Assembly (NCBI GenBank): GCA_004194705.1 | Contig: SADC01000329.1 | Span: forward strand, 682,001-746,000 | DNA: 64,000 nucleotides | Origin: Ditylenchus dipsaci | Lineage: Eukaryota; Nematoda; Chromadorea; Rhabditida; Anguinidae | Direction of reading: 5' to 3' | In this document: positions 46,290 through 57,982 of the stretch, in pieces | How the letters are laid out: each line of letters begins with the position of its first letter | Position numbering within the stretch: the first letter of the stretch is position 1 | Notes under the pieces: model-generated | What the model was told of the DNA's origin: nothing | What the model saw: the letters and a program-made list of their open reading frames with translations, nothing else | Database searches by the model: none | Translations under genes and position numbers: made by a program

Positions 46290-46392
46290 TGCTGAATCAG
46301 CCGGCCTTATCAACCGGTTGATCGATTTCCGGTGGGCTACCGGTTGATCACTTTCATCAACCGGAAATCGATAAACCGGTCGATGGTGGATA
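46290..46392. repeat. Short-word island AACCGGTTGATC
   Basis: CAACCGGTTGATCGATTTCC, CTACCGGTTGATCACTTTC and CATCAACCGGAAATCGAT form a tight cluster of the same word in both orientations within 100 bp. Non-coding. Confidence 0.5.
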
Positions 46393-46847
46393 TAGCGATT
46401 AATAAGATCCAGGCGTCGAAAAGACTAGTATCGATCAACTTGAATATTGAAAAAGTCGTAGTTCAAAATTTGTCTGAAACTCTTTTTGATGGTTTGTAAT
46501 TGTGTCTTCTTTGATTACCAGCAACTAATAAAATAATCTAAATAAAATAATCTAATAAAATAAAACAGGCTAATTCAATTATAGCGGATTTATTTTTTCT
46601 CTTGAGAAAGTAGTTAGACAAACCTTCTTTTGATCTAGTTAAATAAAGTATTGAACAGTTTTGGATTTGAGTTTCAAAAATAGCTTGTAATATTTGATTT
46701 TTATATGCTGTGTAAGTATAACTTGTGGCAAACAATTTAAAATCCATGATCAACAACACTTCTAACTAGACGTACAACCTCTCCTTGTTGAGGCGCCTAT
46801 TTGAAATTTTTTCCAAAATGATCTCGCAATAGGCATCTTGAAGTTAA

Positions 46848-47036
46848 AGGACCATGGTTTTTGCGCGCAGCGGCACACGCAAAATTTGAATTGGCGGGGA
46901 CACTTCTCTTTCGTCTATCAGTGTACTCTTTGGAGTCGTTTCGAATGACTCGAAAGAATACACTGATAGACGAAAGAGAAGTGTCCCCCGCCAATTCAAA
47001 TTTGCGCATGCCACTGCGCGCGAAAACCATGGTCCT
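46848..47036. mobile_element. TTAA-flanked palindromic MITE, sister of 3609-3798
   Basis: TTAA at 46844-46847 and 47037-47040. Ends AGGACCATGGTTTTTGCGCG and GCGCGCGAAAACCATGGTCC. The core GAATTGGCGGGGACACTTCT is as in the sister. Low divergence between arms suggests a relatively young copy. It has inserted just before a second tRNA-like B box at 47087. Confidence 0.8.
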
Positions 47037-47049
47037 TTAAAGTGAGCGG

Positions 47050-47117
47050 GGTGTGCACACCGAGGAGCGAATATTTTTAACTCGCAGGTTCGATTCCCAA
47101 TGGGTGCACACCCTTTT
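47050..47117 (+). ncRNA. tRNA-like remnant
   Basis: B box GGTTCGATTCC (47087-47097) with flanking self-complementary GTGTGCACACC/GGGTGCACACC and a TTTTT run. No convincing A box remains, perhaps because of the neighbouring TTAA insertion. Related in layout to the units at 43785 and 44120. Confidence 0.35.
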
Positions 47118-47119
47118 TA

Positions 47120-48733
47120 TGCACTTTAATTTACAAGTTTGTGGTCAAAATGATCCTCACACTCTTGGCTATCTGCAAAAACGATCAGAACATGATTACA
47201 CAACATCTGGAGCTGATTTACAGGCTAAGACTTGTAAAATTTACGAAAATCGATCGTTTCAGGGGATTTTCTTTGACTGATTTGATTGATATTTTCTGAC
47301 TTTTCTCTACAAGTCACACGTTTCATATACCAAAATATAGCCAAGATTCTAGGCTTCCGTTTGAGATATCAAACAGAAAAAAAGTAAGTATAAAGTTGAA
47401 ACTAGGATTCAAAAAAAATTCAACCATGTCCACTTCCATGCCATTCTACCTTGGATTATCCCAGAACTTTTTGGTAATATTTTGGAACGAACTTTTTTGC
47501 AATTTTAATTAACACGATCATTTACAAGCTTGTGCTCAAAATGTAGCCCTGCTTCCTGGCATAATTTTAAATATATAGTTATGATTACTATCTAGGTTGA
47601 AATAGCCAAAAACCTCAGTTTCAAAGTAATACAAAAATCCAGTCCCTCCAAAATACTCATGCCTTCCCTGATCAAATCTTCAATAGCTGCCCAACTTTTT
47701 TGCGTAGATTTCGGTGTGGAGAAATTTTTGTCTTTTTGTATACTACTTTTGTCGGATCAGATAGAGCGCTCATTAAAAATTTCGATACAAAAAAATCAGC
47801 TGGTAACAATAAAAGTCGAAGAGTCATTTTGTCAAAATTATAATAATTTGACAAGATCTTCTTTTTACTATGAAATTATATTTTTGTTCGATAAATTTAT
47901 CCAATACATCAATTTTTCTCACTCAAAATTCTGCCAACCACCAACACTGTCATCTGATCAAATAAATGGTCAGCGCAGACTTATTTCCATAAGCAGGATG
48001 TCGATGGACCATTCAGCTTCCAGCCAAGAAATACAACAACACAAAGAAAAATTAGATTGAGATTTTTTTTCTCGCTTGTGTCAAATCTATTGTGAAGAAA
48101 ATTGAGCTGTGAGGTGATTTCCAGCTGCTGCCACTGTCTCTTTATGGTCTAGATGCTGTCCATTTGATGGCTTTGAAATCATTGTTTATGGATTCATTGT
48201 CTTAGGTATTATGCTAGTAAAATAAATCCTATCGATTAGAAAAACGTTTTTAAAATACTGGAAACGATCTGTGTTTAAATAATTTACAACTTAGTGTTTT
48301 GTGGGCAAATCCATTTGTGAAGCCCATTCCTTAAAGTGGCATGCCCGTGCTTTAAGGCGCGAAACAGCAGTTTTTTCGAATTTTTTCGAATCGTCCCATT
48401 TTTCACTCGTTCTGCGTCAAATCTGATATAGATGACCTTATACTGCTTTTCAAAACTAGACAGGAAACTTTAAAAATCTAGACTAGAACGAATGTAAAAA
48501 TTTATCAAGAAAGAAAAGAACTGCTGGTTCGCGCCTTTTCTCTCCATCGGGCACGATCATGCCCCTTTAAAACCATTTTACGGCGTATATTTTATAGTAA
48601 TCGCTTAAGGTGCGCCAACGCTATCAACACCTGATTTATTTTGAAGCTGGGGTCTGCATAGCTCAAGTAAGCTATGCAGATGTATTTTGCTATTTGCTAT
48701 AAGCAAATGTTTCGTTGTTTGAATATATGTAGA
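47120..48733. other. No supported gene
   Basis: The 133-codon frame at 47659-48060 has no recognisable domain, and its composition follows the AT-rich background except for the last 40 codons. The sequence before 48734 may include the astacin promoter or a 5' UTR. No TATA box is assigned. Confidence 0.35.
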
Positions 48734-51700
48734 ATGAAAGAACACCTATTCTTTTTTCTATTATCATTATTTACTTCCCGATTGCTTTGTACAGCTCAGT
48801 GCAGGAGGATTGTTGGAACTTTGATTTTGTGTTTTACTTTTGTGGCTCAATCGATGGCTGATAGTGGTTTGAATAATAGTCCCTACAAAATCAATGAACA
48901 ATTAGGAAGTGGGCGCGCTTATCTGTATGGAGATGTCGGTAGGAGTGTCAATAATAAATTATAAAATGTTGGTATTTCATATAGCACAAAAAGGATTTCG
49001 TTTATTAACGTTAAGCACATTGACCAAGCTTCGCCCTACCTGTGAAACTTTGCTAATGACAGATCTCAAAATAAAAAGAGCGCGCCAAACATCCAAACTC
49101 GCCAGCATAGAGACGAAATAGTTGATTTGATGCGGTTGAGTCTCTTTTTAAAACAGCCGCAAAAAGTGGTTGCAGTATAGAATTTCCCCACGCAGGGTGC
49201 TCGGATGAAGGAGATCACTTCATTTTCGTGAAATCGGGGTCGAGAAACACGAAAATGAGGTGATCTCCTTCATCCGAGCACTCTGCGTGGGGGATTCTAT
49301 ACTGCAACTATGAAAACCATTGTGCCTTTTCAGAATCGTAAGTGACCCTTGTTATTCCCCTCTCCTCTCTATACAGCCCATATTCTTTTTGGTCAAAACT
49401 GAAAAATGCCCTTTTTCTTTCAGTCAAAGAAGTGAATATCTAAACAATTGTTTCAAAGTAATAACACTGACAGGTAGCCCTGCGACTCTTTTTTATAACG
49501 ACCTATTATTTGTTGCTAAAAAGGCAGTTTTCAGTGAAAAGACGATAATTTTCAGTTTCGATCATTCTTTTTAAAATTCAAAATGTACCAATTTAAAATT
49601 CACAAAATTTGACTAAAGAACTACAATACATTCCGTGGCTCGATTTTTTTTTTTCAAAATCGAAAAAACACGCGGCTTTCTCATGAAATCGGGGTCGAGA
49701 AACACGGATATGAAGTTATCTTCTCGATCACAGCACTCTGCGTGGGGGGCGGGGGATTCTATACTCAAGCCGCAAAAGTCCATTCCCACCTACGGTCTGA
49801 CTATTTAATCCAAATTTTTTGAGTTTTTTGGTATAAATCGTGAGAATTCCGACGAGTGTTTGAGATCAGTTTGGGGTTTTTTGGGTTCAAGATCGGCGCG
49901 ACTGCTCGTCTGGGTGCGTGTTAGTCTCTGTGGAATGGTCTAGCCCTCGTGTCGCTCTGCTGCTTCTGGTGCCTCTGGTGCTTCTGGTGGATCCCCGCAA
50001 CCCGTAAAGATCGTCGACCTCTGTGATGGATGGATAGAAGAAGAAGCTCTGGAAGAAAGAAGTGCTCTGCGCCTGCTGTGACCCGACGCTCCGAAGCTAT
50101 GGATATGGATAAAGAGTGCTAAAGAAGGCAAGGAAGAATCTGAGTGATATGTTTCTTGTATGCTGTGTGTCCAGCAGTTGTTTGTGTGAAACTGTCCTTC
50201 GTGTGTCTGGGTGACTGTAGTGATCTTAATAAAGGTCCCGGTGATGTCTTGTGTGGGAGGTGTGAAGGGCAAAACTTAGGTTTCTTTACTGAAGAATTCT
50301 ATATAAAACTCTACTCGATGCTATAAAACATATAATTCAGATCATCTCTGTCAATTACTTTTTAGTTCTCTCACCCAAGCAGTTGAAATTTCGGCGCATT
50401 AATACTCAGGCTAACAAAGGAGTCATCAGACATATAGCTATCAAGGAAAAGGCCAACAATCGCTGGTTGCACAATGAAGTGCCTTTTGTATTCTCGGAAA
50501 AGTACAATGAAGCACAGTAATTTAATTATTTTTGGATTTTGTTCCGCAATTAACATGGTCAAAATGTCCACGCAATCATCGATTTTAGGAAGATGAAAAT
50601 CAGCGACTCTTTCAAGACGCTAGAAACTAGCTCCTGCTTCAGATTTGTTCCGAAAAATAATTCTCACAGAGACTACTTGTTCATTGACATGCTTGACGGC
50701 TGCTTTTCCTTCGGTGAGTAAGTCAAATAATTTGTCTTTTTTCCATATAATTTTAAACTCCCGGAAATTTTTAAAAAATTGCTCTATTTTTTTTGTTAAT
50801 TATATCTATAACTAAATCGTCGCCACTCATGTCAACCAAGGCAAAAATTTTCAAAAATTTGGGGGGCCCTTTCTATATGAGTCCCGAATTTCGCTCTCTT
50901 CATGTGGGTTTTTTGAAAAAATTATTAAATTTTGATTGACTGCAAATTACCATTTATCAGTCCATTTATGCCGTATGTCTGAATTTATACCTTTTTTAAA
51001 AGCGATTGCTAACCAACAAATTCAGTCATTTTTCAAGCTCTAATAAACGCTGAAATAGGTTAAAGATTAGGAAATGTTTCTTTAAAGGGTGAACTAGGAG
51101 CTTGTATTACTTTTTTCAGTTGGCAAAATAGGAGGTCGTCAATTGTTATCCCTAGCAGCGGGTTGCCTGTATGACTACATCATATGGCATGAGGTGATGC
51201 ATGCCCTAGGTAAGTGTCTTTGCACATTCACAGTCGAGTCTCGAAAAGACTTTAAAGACCTAAACTTGTGAGGTAACTTTTTGGCTCTAAATTTGATTGA
51301 TCAGTCCAGTCTAATCGTGTCTGCCAATCGAGTCTACCCCACAGCCCCACGCGGAGGGATCATATGTCTTGGGTCCGACGGTGTACGAGCTTAGGTTTTT
51401 ATTTTGCAACAGATTTTAAGTGAGGAAAAAACTTCCTTAGGGGAATTTTGACATTCTCCTAACTCAAATTTTTTTCCTTCGAAGTCTTATGACAGTTTCA
51501 CGAAATTCGTTTTTGAATACATCTGCTGTTTAAATATTTCATCGGAGACGGTCACGCCACTTTAAATCGAGAGCCGATTGTTAAACAAAAGAGCTTTTCT
51601 TGTGTTTTTAGACTATTTTTTTGACAAACTTATGCAAACTGAATCTATAGGTTTGGAGCATGAGCACCAGCGCCCAGACAGAGACAAGTTCATCCAAATT

Positions 51701-54700
51701 CAATATCACAATGTGGATCCAGAAAAAATGGGCAAGTAAAAATATTAAACGGAAGACTTTTACGGCTCTTTTTTGACATGGATTTCTACTTATATTTATT
51801 ACCTCCGTGAAACATTTAGAGGTCTATTTCTGCGGTTCTCTTCAACTATCTGATGCAAAAATATTCCTTGGTCCTCCATAAGACAATGAGCAGGGAGGGC
51901 CAAGACATTTTTCAAGAAAAGAACAACAGGGAGACCAAGGCATATTTGGGCACCAGATAATTGAATAGAACATATTTCTGCCGATTTTTATGTCGATATA
52001 CTTTATCTAAAACCTCAAAGGTCTGCGCGACCCTCGAAGGTTGAAAACGAGCTATGAATAAATGTCAAAAAATAGTCGGGTGTGTCCCCCTTCGTCAAAA
52101 AGCTGAATTGGACTGGAGGATTGTTTTTCAGTAAACTTTGACAAGATTCCGTTCGTAGATGTAGATTTGGACCATGAATACGACTACCACTCCATCATGC
52201 ACTACGATTCTACGGCTTTTGGAAAAATGGACCCACTAACCAGACGACCAATGGTCACCATGGTGCCTGTTAAAGAAATGGTAATGTTGACGGACAATCT
52301 GGTGCTCACCCATTTGGATGCGCAGAAATTGAAAATACTTGGAAAATGTGCAGATTTGCCCAAGCCTAAGACAGCAATTACAGCACCAGGTTTGAAGTGC
52401 TTCAAATATTTAGTATAAAATTTAATAAATATAACATCGAAAATATTTGCAGACACAAAAAATCTCAAAACCCAAATTAACTAAAAAAAATTATGCCGGA
52501 GTGGAAATCGCTGCACCGAATTAATTTAAACCAGCATCTAATTTATATTTTCCAGCAAACATTTCCAATATTGATCAAATTTAATGAAACGTAGCGTCTA
52601 GCTTTAGACACCAAAGACTTGATTGAATTTTTTTCCTTTAATGTGGTGAAAAAAATTCGGCTCGCATATATTTGTAATTGAAAAGAGGAATGACCATATA
52701 TATGAATTTCTCGAAAACAGTATCCCAAAAAGAAATTCGATAACCCAGTACAGAATACTGCCCTCCACTAAAACTTTTCCTTCTGTTACATAAAGAGAAC
52801 CCAAATATTTGTCCCAGACCCCGGAAAAAGTGCTTCATTTATTAGTCACAACTTCCGTCCGCATGACATACCCTTGAGCCTTAACTTATTGCATATCTTT
52901 ATGGTACTAAGCCTTAACTTATTGTTGTTCCAAAGAGTAGTTACAGCGATTTTGGGAGGGTCAGATTTGGGTGGGGGGGGGAGTGGTATCGGTATTCGCT
53001 ATTAGCGCCAAATATGACAATATTTTTGAGACGAAAAAGTTATTTATAATTTTTTTATAATAGAAGAAAACTTTTTAAACATGCAGTAGAAAAATTTTCG
53101 TATATCGAAAATGGTGTAGCCTAAAAATCTTTTTTAGGGCGTTTTTATGGCATGTCTCTTATTTTTCAGCACTCCATCACACGCCCAGTCCCTCTTAGAG
53201 GAGGGACACGATTATTATGTCTCTTGGACACATAGGAACTGTCGACTATATACCGTACTTATTCTAATAGAGCACCAGTCTCTGTTAGAACACCAGTCTC
53301 TTCAATGTATGAAAATGAATGATTTTATGAAAAGTTCTCAGAAAATTGCGTAATGCTGGCAATGTGAAATTATCCGCCGATTCTTCGTGCTAGATGTACA
53401 AAAAATTCATCCAAATTTTTTTTCATAGGAAAACTTTTGTTGCTTCACCTGTGTATTGTGAAGGTTAAGATCCGTAAATTATACAAAGATTGAATATAAT
53501 ATGGTGACGAAGAAGTGACGAAAGATAAACATCCAAAAGATCCTCAGCTGACTAATGTGGATTTTATTTTTGTCAAAGAAGCTTAGTGGGAATACTTTCA
53601 CAAGGCCCTTTCAAAAACCAGCGTCGCGAAAAAGCGATAAGCGCTTATATACCACTAAAAAAATCATTGTACAATAACATACGCCACAGATTGCACACAA
53701 AGACAACATTACAGACTGGTTGAGCTCTTATTTTCAAGTGCCGAGTGGTCAAAAAAGGCTCAAGGAATTGGCTCATCTGTTTAAAAAAAATCAGGTTTTA
53801 AATAAATGATTTTGTGCAAATATAAACCCATCTTGTGTCTGAGCAAGGGTTGGAAAATAGAGCACCATGGTGTTCTATTAGAATAAATACGGTATGCGAA
53901 TACGGTAAAAAACAACATAATACAAAAATTTACAGACTAAATTTGAGATTTGAGATGCTATGAAAAATCGACTGAAATAAGGAAAAAGAAAATTACCGTA
54001 TTTTCTCTATTAACTCGCCCCTTTTCAATTCGAAATCGTGTTTTTGGCATTGTGTTTTGATCCGTGTTTTCATCCACTTTTTGAAGGCTGCTGTCATAAA
54101 AGTAACCACCCATTGTGTATCTCATCTCATTAGCTGCAATTTGAAAGGTAACTAGCACGAGTGCAGACTTCAAAATTAGGGTCAAAAACGCAATGGCGAG
54201 AACATGATTTTGAACTAATGGGGAGGGGAGTAGTTAACAATGAAAATACGGTAGGTACCACATTCATAAGTTCTATAAAAGTTTGCAAAATAGGCTTTAA
54301 AATGAAATAGCTGCCGAGTTTCAATAATTCAGTTTCATTATATTTAAAAGTTATTTAGATTTTTTGCTGGAAGAACAGCCATCTATAGCCACTAATTCTG
54401 TGATTGAGCACAACATCAACACCCACAACATCCAAGTGACCGAAATGGATAATTCAGCCTCTCAGGACTTCCACCGTCTCATCTGCAATGATCGGTCACA
54501 GGAGTGCGAGAAGTTCAGGGTCAGAGGTTTTTGCTCCAACTACAGATACAAGAGGTTAATTTCGCATCTGAAGTAAAAATTAAAATTAATTCGAAATTAC
54601 AGGTTGATGAAAGTGCACTGCAGAAACACATGCAAATTTTGCCATGAGCCGCATTCAGAGGAAAATGAAACACCCAGAAAAATGTTCGAAAATAGAATTA

Positions 54701-54705
54701 GTTGA
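48734..54705 (+). CDS. Astacin-family zinc metalloprotease with C-terminal ShK domain, complete
   Basis: A secreted endopeptidase. Eight exons in consistent phases: 48734-48938, 50366-50516, 50589-50713, 51120-51209, 51651-51731, 52132-52389, 54359-54554 and 54603-54705, giving about 402 residues. The N terminus (MKEHLFFFLLSLF) is signal-like. The propeptide motif YLYGDVVLSPKQ, split by the exon 1/2 junction, matches the FxGDI/L latency motif whose Asp caps zinc. The catalytic domain starts near RWLHNEVPFVF. The zinc signature WHEVMHALGLEHEHQRPDRD (exons 4-5) is complete, as is the Met-turn SIMHYDSTAF with its Tyr. Residues about 346-384 have the six-Cys ShK spacing (ICNDRSQEC, RGFCSN, VHCRNTCKFC). 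Exon 5 must use a GC donor (ATGG|GCAAGT) to stay in frame. The last intron is only 48 bp. The start codon is the least certain part, since the frame is open upstream to 48674 and a second hydrophobic stretch (RIVGTLILCFTFVAQSMA) follows. The ShK-astacin architecture is common in nematodes. Confidence 0.88.
49168..49308. mobile_element. Perfect hairpin repeat in astacin intron 1
   Basis: GCAGTATAGAATTTCCCCAC pairs with GTGGGGGATTCTATACTGC. The arms (about 60 bp) contain GAAGGAGATCACTTCATTTT around a GGGGTCGAG loop. The block GAAATCGGGGTCGAGAAACA is also in the longer repeats at 12755 and 49685. Confidence 0.75.
49330..49790. repeat. Dispersed repeat, family of 12590-12905
   Basis: Same order of blocks as at 12590-12905, ending in GGGGGATTCTATACT. 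The 49320-49574 ORF has no recognised domain and lies within this repeat. Confidence 0.5.
49800..50360. other. GC-richer intronic stretch, no supported exon
   Basis: Within astacin intron 1. A CTGGTGCCTCTGGTGCTTCTGGTGG repeat produces a minus-strand frame ending PEAPEAPEA. Neither strand shows splice sites compatible with the astacin exons. It could be a decayed transcript or LTR-like piece; GGTGATCTTAATAAAGG-type polyadenylation words are present. Confidence 0.3.
51825..51985. mobile_element. Palindromic repeat with CCTTGGTCC/GGGAGACCAAGG
   Basis: In astacin intron 5. GTTCTCTTCAACTATCTG and CAGATAATTGAATAGAAC are the ends. TATTTCTGC flanks both sides, suggesting a 9-bp target duplication. 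Inside are TTCCTTGGTCCTCC, GGGAGGGCCAAGAC and GGGAGACCAAGGC. Confidence 0.55.
53253..53892. mobile_element. pogo-type element in astacin intron 6
   Basis: Ends CCGTACTTATTCTAATAGAG and TTCTATTAGAATAAATACGG, with TA on each side. Subterminal GCACCAGTCTCT words repeat at the left end. The longest pogo-type non-autonomous copy in the window (640 bp). The interior shows no domain I recognise. Confidence 0.65.
53996..54251. mobile_element. pogo-family MITE in astacin intron 6
   Basis: Ends CCGTATTTTCTCTATTAACT and AGTTAACAATGAAAATACGG, flanked by TA. The interior (GTTTTTGGCATTGTGTTTTG) is related to the MITE at 2444-2685. Confidence 0.7.
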
Positions 54706-54799
54706 GAGATTCAAAGAAATTTTGCTGACCTTTTTGTAAATTAGTGGCATTTCTAGCAAATTTGTTTATATATTTTTAAATAATATTTTATATTTCGTT

Positions 54800-54915
54800 T
54801 AAAGGACCTTGAAACTAGAGACAGCATCGAGACGGGATTCCGGGCGGGATCCCGTCTCGCCCGTTCTGATTTTGGCCTAAAATCCCGTCCCGAAATCCCG
54901 CCCGATGGCGTGAAG
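54800..54915. repeat. Short-word island GGGACGGGATT after a TTAAAGGACC end
   Basis: TTTAAAGGACCTTGAAAC (a TTAA-element type end) is followed by GAGACGGGATTCCGGGCGGG and AAATCCCGTCCCGAAATCCC, the same word in both orientations, within 100 bp of the astacin stop. Confidence 0.45.
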
Positions 54916-54916
54916 A

Positions 54917-55117
54917 GTGAAGAGGGCTGAAAAACATTGTGATGCTACTTCAGGAGCTGTGTTACCCGCTAGAAGCCGTTTTGTTCGCACAATTTTTTTC
55001 AGCCATCGTGTTCATCGTATAACTCTGCACCAGACGCATAGCTCGGTAGACGCCGCCTTTTCCCGTGTTACGTCTGTTCTAACAAACACTGGCCTAGCAT
55101 GCGCTAGGCCGAATTAA
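54917..55117 (+). pseudogene. Possible remnant of a hAT transposase C terminus
   Basis: An open frame with THSSVDAAFSRVTSVLTNTG loosely resembles the conserved T-S-S-ER-FS-AG dimerisation segment of hAT transposases. The key ER is absent and no other domain is visible. Very weak; it may be chance. Confidence 0.15.
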
Positions 55118-55325
55118 GAGAAAACAGGAGGTGTGCGCATTTGCACTGTTTTCATATATATTATTTTGTGCCCTCTAAAATCATTGCTGCTGCATATTGA
55201 TTATCCTGTTGCGAAAAAAGACGACCCTCGACATCAGGCCTTTCAGAGTCAGTTCTAGGGTTGTGTTTTTTTAAAATAAAATTATATTGCAAATATTTTC
55301 AACTTCAGTTGTTCAGCAAAAAAAT

Positions 55326-55502
55326 ATGAAGATTTTTCTACTCATAGTAAATATTTTACTTTTTTACTACGTTACACTATCTGTTTCAACTGATAAAAAT
55401 GAAAAAAAATGGAAGACTAAATATTCTAACCATAAGCCTACAATGAAACAGTCGGCGTCAACGAGTCAGAGTAACACTTATTTTTCTAAATTATATTATT
55501 AA
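55326..55502 (+). CDS. Small putative secreted peptide, 58 residues
   Basis: MKIFLLIVNILLFYYVTLSVS is a textbook signal peptide, followed by a 37-residue basic, Ser/Thr-rich segment (KWKTKYSNHKPTMKQSASTS) ending at TAA. A TTTTCAACTTCAG acceptor-like site lies about 20 bp upstream, so the ATG could sit in a spliced or trans-spliced first exon. No family recognised. In such AT-rich DNA a hydrophobic start can arise by chance. Confidence 0.35.
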   Translation: MKIFLLIVNILLFYYVTLSVSTDKNEKKWKTKYSNHKPTMKQSASTSQSNTYFSKLYY

Positions 55503-57461
55503 TCACGGCTGCTAATAGGCTATTAAAATGGCCGTAACTTTTTTCTAGAGCGATTTTCTAATTTTTGTTTTCGGTAATCATTTTTCTCGCCGACAATACT
55601 TTTTCGGTGTAAAATGTGAAGAACTTCGATTTTTGCTTGGTCCCCGTGTGGTTTCAGCCATGACTATTCAGATAACACTGTCGGCCAGGGCCTAAACCAC
55701 AGGGACCAATTAAAAATAGTTTCTTTCAGATCTCTACCGTAAAAATATTGTCGGCGAGAAAATACGATTAGCGGAGATAGAAATTCAAGAATCAGTCTAG
55801 TAAAAAGAGACGACCATTTTCAAAAGCTAAAATTTCGTGATACACCCCGTACTTTATTTAATTATTCGTACTTTACTTGAGTCTCTAAATCTTCAGAAAT
55901 TTAAAGATTTTATGTTTTAATAATTTTATTTACCTTTGATATTTTACATAACTTACTGTAAAGAAAATTGAAGAAAATTTGCGTCGCAAGCTACAGGCTG
56001 CTTCAAAAAAACTCCCCCAAAAACCTCTCGCCTCTTGTAACCTCTTGCCCGGCCGATTTCAGAACTTTTGAGAAATCTCTTTAAATGTAATGTTAATTGA
56101 ATTGCTTGTCAACTTGTCATAAAACGACATAAGTTTTTAATCGACTTTTACACAGCCGAAATTTCGCAATTTTGAGAACTCAAGAAGTACGTCTTCAAGG
56201 GCACACTAAGGGCTTTCTAGCAAGTATAAGCTTTATGATGTGTGCTTTTATGGAAAAAAATTACAGATTAAAACATCTTCAATTAAAAAATACTCTGTAA
56301 TTATTTGCCTACTTCTTCGCAACTTTGTAACTAGGAATTGCTATGTCAAAGTGCTTTTGTAATAAAGTGCTTTTTTGGCGGTAAAATCTACACAAACTTA
56401 TGGTAATTTTAATGTCAAAATTGTCTTGCTGTTAAAAAATCAGAAACTATGATCACTCTGCTACAAATTTGGGCGCAATAGATAGGCCTGATCATGTCTT
56501 GCATCTTGCGATATTGCATATCTTTATGGTACATAAATTTGAGCAAGCACCATTCATGTTTGCTCAAACTCGACGTGGTTAGGAGTAGGTGAAAGTTGAA
56601 AATGATAATCAAATTCGATTATAGAGAACTAAAGCATCGGCTCAATGTTTGTTCATGCCGACGCCGTGAAAATATGCCCTGGCCCCCTGTTGCATTTTTG
56701 CAAAAAAAATCAATTTTTGCATCAATATCCCAAGCTGATTTTTTACAAAAAAAATAACACCCTAAATTCCCACGTATAACCCGCGGGCTATCTATGGGGT
56801 GCGGGTTATCTATGGGTGCAATTAGTGGAGGAGCCTAGGTCACAGGCAGGGTGGTATACTTGACGATTACCTCAGCCATCAGCCGGCTGAGTTAAGAAAA
56901 TAATCCTCAGCCTCAGCCGACAGCCAGGTGAAATTTTAACCAACTAAACTGTTTTTTTTACCAACTAAACACTGCGAAATTATCAGAAAAATAACAGTTA
57001 AAAATAAACCAAAAACGCCAAAAATTTAATACGAAAACTCTCATTCCACCTTAGCCTCAGCCTTCAGCCAGGTCAACATTTTAACTCAAGCTCAACTGTT
57101 TTACGATCAAAATCTAAAAAAGCACACCTTTGTGTTTGAAAATTTAGCATATTTGAAATAGGTGCCAAATTGAGGGTGCTCAAATGAGATTTGCCCAAAC
57201 GAGTACGAATTTTTTTTAAATTTTTTTTTAATTTTTGATTGACAATTTTTGGGAGTTTGAAAATAGAGCGGCATGCCGCTCTATTAGAGGAATTACGGTA
57301 ATATGAAAACTCAAAATTCAGGCCAACAAACCGAAAATTTTGCAATTTATGGTTTACGAGACAATTACAAAAATTGCAAAAAACTAACAGCGGGTACCAA
57401 GGCCTATTTTGGGAGTCCGCATGAACACATATAGAGCCAAAACATCCAACACATATTTCAG
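55503..57461. other. No gene; GTCGGCGAG palindrome, CAGCC-word island, pogo end
   Basis: 55580-55770 is an inverted repeat (TCTCGCCGACAATA to TATTGTCGGCGAGA) carrying CTTGGTCCCCGTGTGG and CCACAGGGACCAA. 56865-57075 repeats CAGCCTCAGCC/GGCTGA words. 57255-57298 is a pogo-type end (AGAGCGGCATGCCGCTCTAT then GGAATTACGG). The 56415-56612 frame has no domain. Confidence 0.45.
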
Positions 57462-57982
57462 ATCGGATTAATGGACCACACTGCCAACTTAGGAGAGAAC
57501 ATACCGAGGAAAAGGAGTTAGTCAATTGGCTCGCTTCTCAAACTAATTACCAGAAAACCGAAAACCATATCCATTTCAACTATATTTGCTCTGTTGTTAA
57601 AAATTACACAGAATACCTAGTTGGAATAATTTTCTGTGAGCAAGATGTGCAACAACTTAATAATGTGATCATCAAACACATATTGATAAGGCCACAATAT
57701 GGAACCTTGCAAACACATGGGCCTACTTTAATCAACCAATTAAAACGTTTATTTATTCATAAAAACTTACAAAGAATGACAGCTGTTGCAAATGATCAGA
57801 ATGCGGAACTGTTTTACAGATCTATGGGATTTGCCAAAATTAATTCTGGTTATCCTGTGCAAATGTTTTTTGAAATGCGAAACTATTCACCTTCACCAAA
57901 AATTAAGAGAAAAGAAAATTTTCATAGCACTCTTGGTAAACATTTTATATTTGAGTGCAGGAGCAGCCTACCGGTGCTTTAG
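57462..57982 (+). CDS. GNAT-type N-acetyltransferase, terminal exon (partial)
   Basis: An exon beginning after ATATTTCAG in phase 1 (AT CGG ATT), open for about 170 residues to TAG. It contains acetyl-CoA-binding GNAT core elements: a central strand VIIKHILIRPQYG leading into a helix (LINQLKRLFIHKNL), then the C-terminal ANDQNAELFYRSMGFAK, the usual N..A..FY...GF motif B. The canonical R/Q-x-x-G-x-G/A loop is not clear (RPQYGTLQTHGPTL), so activity is uncertain. Upstream exons are not identified. The last roughly 145 bases are duplicated at 58625. Substrate unknown. Confidence 0.6.

Noticed and set aside
47659..48060. 133-codon ORF as a possible gene upstream of the astacin
   Set aside because: No domain, no splice support, and the composition follows the AT-rich background.
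49940..50272. 110-codon minus ORF ending PEAPEAPEA
   Set aside because: Driven by a CTGGTGCCT repeat inside the astacin intron; no homology recognised.
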